DNA from: an uncultured Clostridia bacterium
GTDB taxonomy: Bacteria; Bacillota; Clostridia; Christensenellales; CAG-917
Reading direction: 5' to 3'
Assembly: GCA_944349635.1 (NCBI GenBank)
Contig: CALVNH010000004.1
Coordinates: 1-64,000 of the forward strand
DNA: 64,000 bases
Below the pieces are notes generated by a model, which saw nothing but the letters and a program-made list of their open reading frames with translations, ran no database searches and was not told the DNA's origin. The position numbers were made by a program, and so were the translations under genes. This document shows positions 62,237 to 64,000 of the stretch, piece after piece; position 1 is the stretch's first letter; every line of letters begins with the position of its first letter.

Positions 62237-62355
62237 GTCAGGCGGTAGGCAGGCGCTACCGTCGTCTGACCTCACGCGTGATTTTACGCGAATGCGCAAC
62301 GGCTGTTACCGTTGCGTTTCCGCAATTCGTTTGTCCGCCGTACATTTATGTACGG
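62237..62355. repeat. Cluster of four hairpins
   Basis: Four inverted repeats follow one another: CGGTAG/CTACCG inside GTCAG/CTGAC (62237-62270); CGCGT/ACGCG (62275-62290); CGCAACGG/CCGTTGCG (62295-62316); CCGTACAT/ATGTACGG (62338-62355). A TAAGGATTCGCC phrase follows that partly matches positions 123-140 of the window. No gene is seen between 62199 and 62450. The first hairpin might end the TIGR04086-type transcript; the rest are unexplained. Confidence 0.65.
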
Positions 62356-62450
62356 TCGTCCTGTAAGGATTCGCCGTCGCACTCGCGAACCTTATGCTCT
62401 TCCGAACCGTATTCTTTTGCGAGCGTATTCTTTTGCGGACCGCACGCAAC

Positions 62451-62478
62451 AAAAAAACAGCCGCGTTGCGGCTGTTTT
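62451..62478 (-). terminator. Terminator of yajC
   Basis: An 11-bp stem AAAACAGCCGC / GCGGCTGTTTT with loop GTT is followed on the minus strand by TTTGTTGCG, 19 bases past the stop. Confidence 0.9.
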
Positions 62479-62497
62479 CTTTCGTTTGTGCACTGAT

Positions 62498-62995
62498 TTA
62501 CTTTTTCTTTTTCTTGGAAACGGGAGCTTCTTCCGCCGCGGATTCCTCGGGGAAAACGGCTTCGTCCGCCGCGGGAGCAACGTCTTCGACAACACCGTCA
62601 GCGGGCTGTTCTGCCGCATCGTTCTCGACGGACTCCTCTTTTGCGGGAGCTTCTTCGACCACGGGTGCGGGTGCCGGTGCGGGAGCGGGTGCCGCCACGT
62701 TTTCGAGCACAAGACCGACTGCGTTTCTGTCGATGACTATGAGAGTGGGGTTGTTCTCGGTGCCGACGTTGATGACGAGAGTGTTGTCGGCGTTGATTTG
62801 CGTGATTTTGCCGACCATTCTTCCGATGGTCATAATCTTTGTACCGACGGCAAGACTGTTCATCATTTCCTGTTGTTGTTTCTGACGTTTCTTCTGAGGA
62901 ATGATGGTCAAAAGAATCATGCCGACGAGAACGACGGCCATGATTACCCAGATGACCCAATCGGGAAGCGCCGATGCAAGCAAAATGTTTGTCAT
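62498..62995 (-). CDS. yajC: Preprotein translocase subunit YajC
   Basis: YajC is a small membrane partner of SecDF. The 165-residue protein has one membrane helix (about residues 12-32) and the family domain (IIPQKKRQKQQQEMMNSL, then GTKIMTIGRMVGKI). A long Ala/Pro/Glu-rich tail ending in a lysine run is about twice the usual length of such tails. The start at 62995 has AAGGAG upstream. It has its own promoter and terminator between tgt and secD. Confidence 0.92.
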   Translation of the reverse strand: MTNILLASALPDWVIWVIMAVVLVGMILLTIIPQKKRQKQQQEMMNSLAVGTKIMTIGRMVGKITQINADNTLVINVGTENNPTLIVIDRNAVGLVLENVAAPAPAPAPAPVVEEAPAKEESVENDAAEQPADGVVEDVAPAADEAVFPEESAAEEAPVSKKKKK

Positions 62996-63045
62996 AATGT
63001 CTCCTTTTTCGCACAACTGCGGTGTTTATCGCTTTTATACCAACA

Positions 63046-63073
63046 ATTATACATAATTTGTTGACGAAATCAA
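63046..63073 (-). promoter_or_regulatory. Promoter of yajC
   Basis: On the minus strand, TTGATT (63068-63073) and TATAAT (63046-63051) are separated by 16 bp. Confidence 0.7.
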
Positions 63074-63096
63074 CTAAAATGCATCATAAGTTTATT

Positions 63097-64000
<904 letters not shown>

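Noticed and set aside
62199-62497. SCIFF peptide and maturase expected near the TIGR04086-type gene
   Set aside because: No Cys-rich 45-residue frame and no radical SAM gene occur here; the gap holds only hairpins and the yajC terminator.

Overview
The window carries about 61 protein genes and two tRNAs. It comes from the chromosome of an endospore-forming Gram-positive bacterium of the class Clostridia, probably an uncultured gut-type lineage of moderate GC. The evidence is a complete spoIIIAA-AH engulfment-channel operon, Clostridia-typical families (a GGGtGRT-type protein with its NifU-like partner, a TIGR04086-type membrane protein, a FeoB-associated Cys-rich protein, HemZ) and gene order that matches the Bacillus/Clostridium backbone. 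Species cannot be named from the sequence.

Layout. 1-3.4 kb: tRNA-Gly and the Asp23/Gls24-nusB-xseA-xseB-ispA operon. 3.5-4.8 kb: a Gfo/Idh/MocA oxidoreductase. 4.9-9.6 kb: spoIIIA operon. 9.7-11.6 kb: an AT-richer cassette made of a divergent XRE repressor, a radical SAM/SPASM enzyme with its own PqqD-like domain, and a 38-residue Cys-containing peptide gene. It sits between efp and spoIIIAA, which are near neighbours in Bacillus. 11.6-24.3 kb: efp, a short M24 peptidase, rny, recA, cinA, a tandem winged-helix protein, pgsA, rimO and ftsK. 24.5-27 kb: dut, an M16 peptidase and a YlxY-like deacetylase homologue. 27-36.9 kb: GGGtGRT/NifU-like pair, a DUF1508 membrane protein, comEC, a GlpA-like/FAD/DUF1667 redox operon, ppa and an M20 peptidase. 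37-42 kb: mrp and the feo iron operon with its DtxR-type regulator. 42-49.4 kb: repeats, tRNA-Leu, an MFS transporter, metA-metY, smpB, secG, a ferritin-like protein and an SDR. 49.5-64 kb: pnp-rpsO, hemZ, an MBL hydrolase, relA, recJ, secF, secD, a TIGR04086-type protein, yajC and tgt (cut by the window end).

Two things stand out. First, the cassette at 9.7-11.6 kb looks like a small self-contained RiPP (ribosomally made, modified peptide) locus. The peptide starts two bases after the enzyme's stop codon and is followed by a terminator. The shared promoter region contains two operator-like dyads 30 bp apart, one lying inside the -35/-10 spacer. Second, pgsA is fused in frame to an acidic linker of about 425 residues and then to a winged-helix domain nearly identical in pattern to the DNA-reading gamma domain of the FtsK encoded just upstream. 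The next gene downstream encodes two further gamma-like domains and nothing else. These genes are chained by 4-base ATGA overlaps (rimO, pgsA fusion, tandem winged helix, cinA), so the fusion is unlikely to be an assembly error. A link between phospholipid synthesis and oriented chromosome reading is an inference that can be tested.

Most genes lie on the minus strand in long operons. Good sigma-A promoters (16-18 bp spacers) and strong hairpin terminators mark most operon ends.
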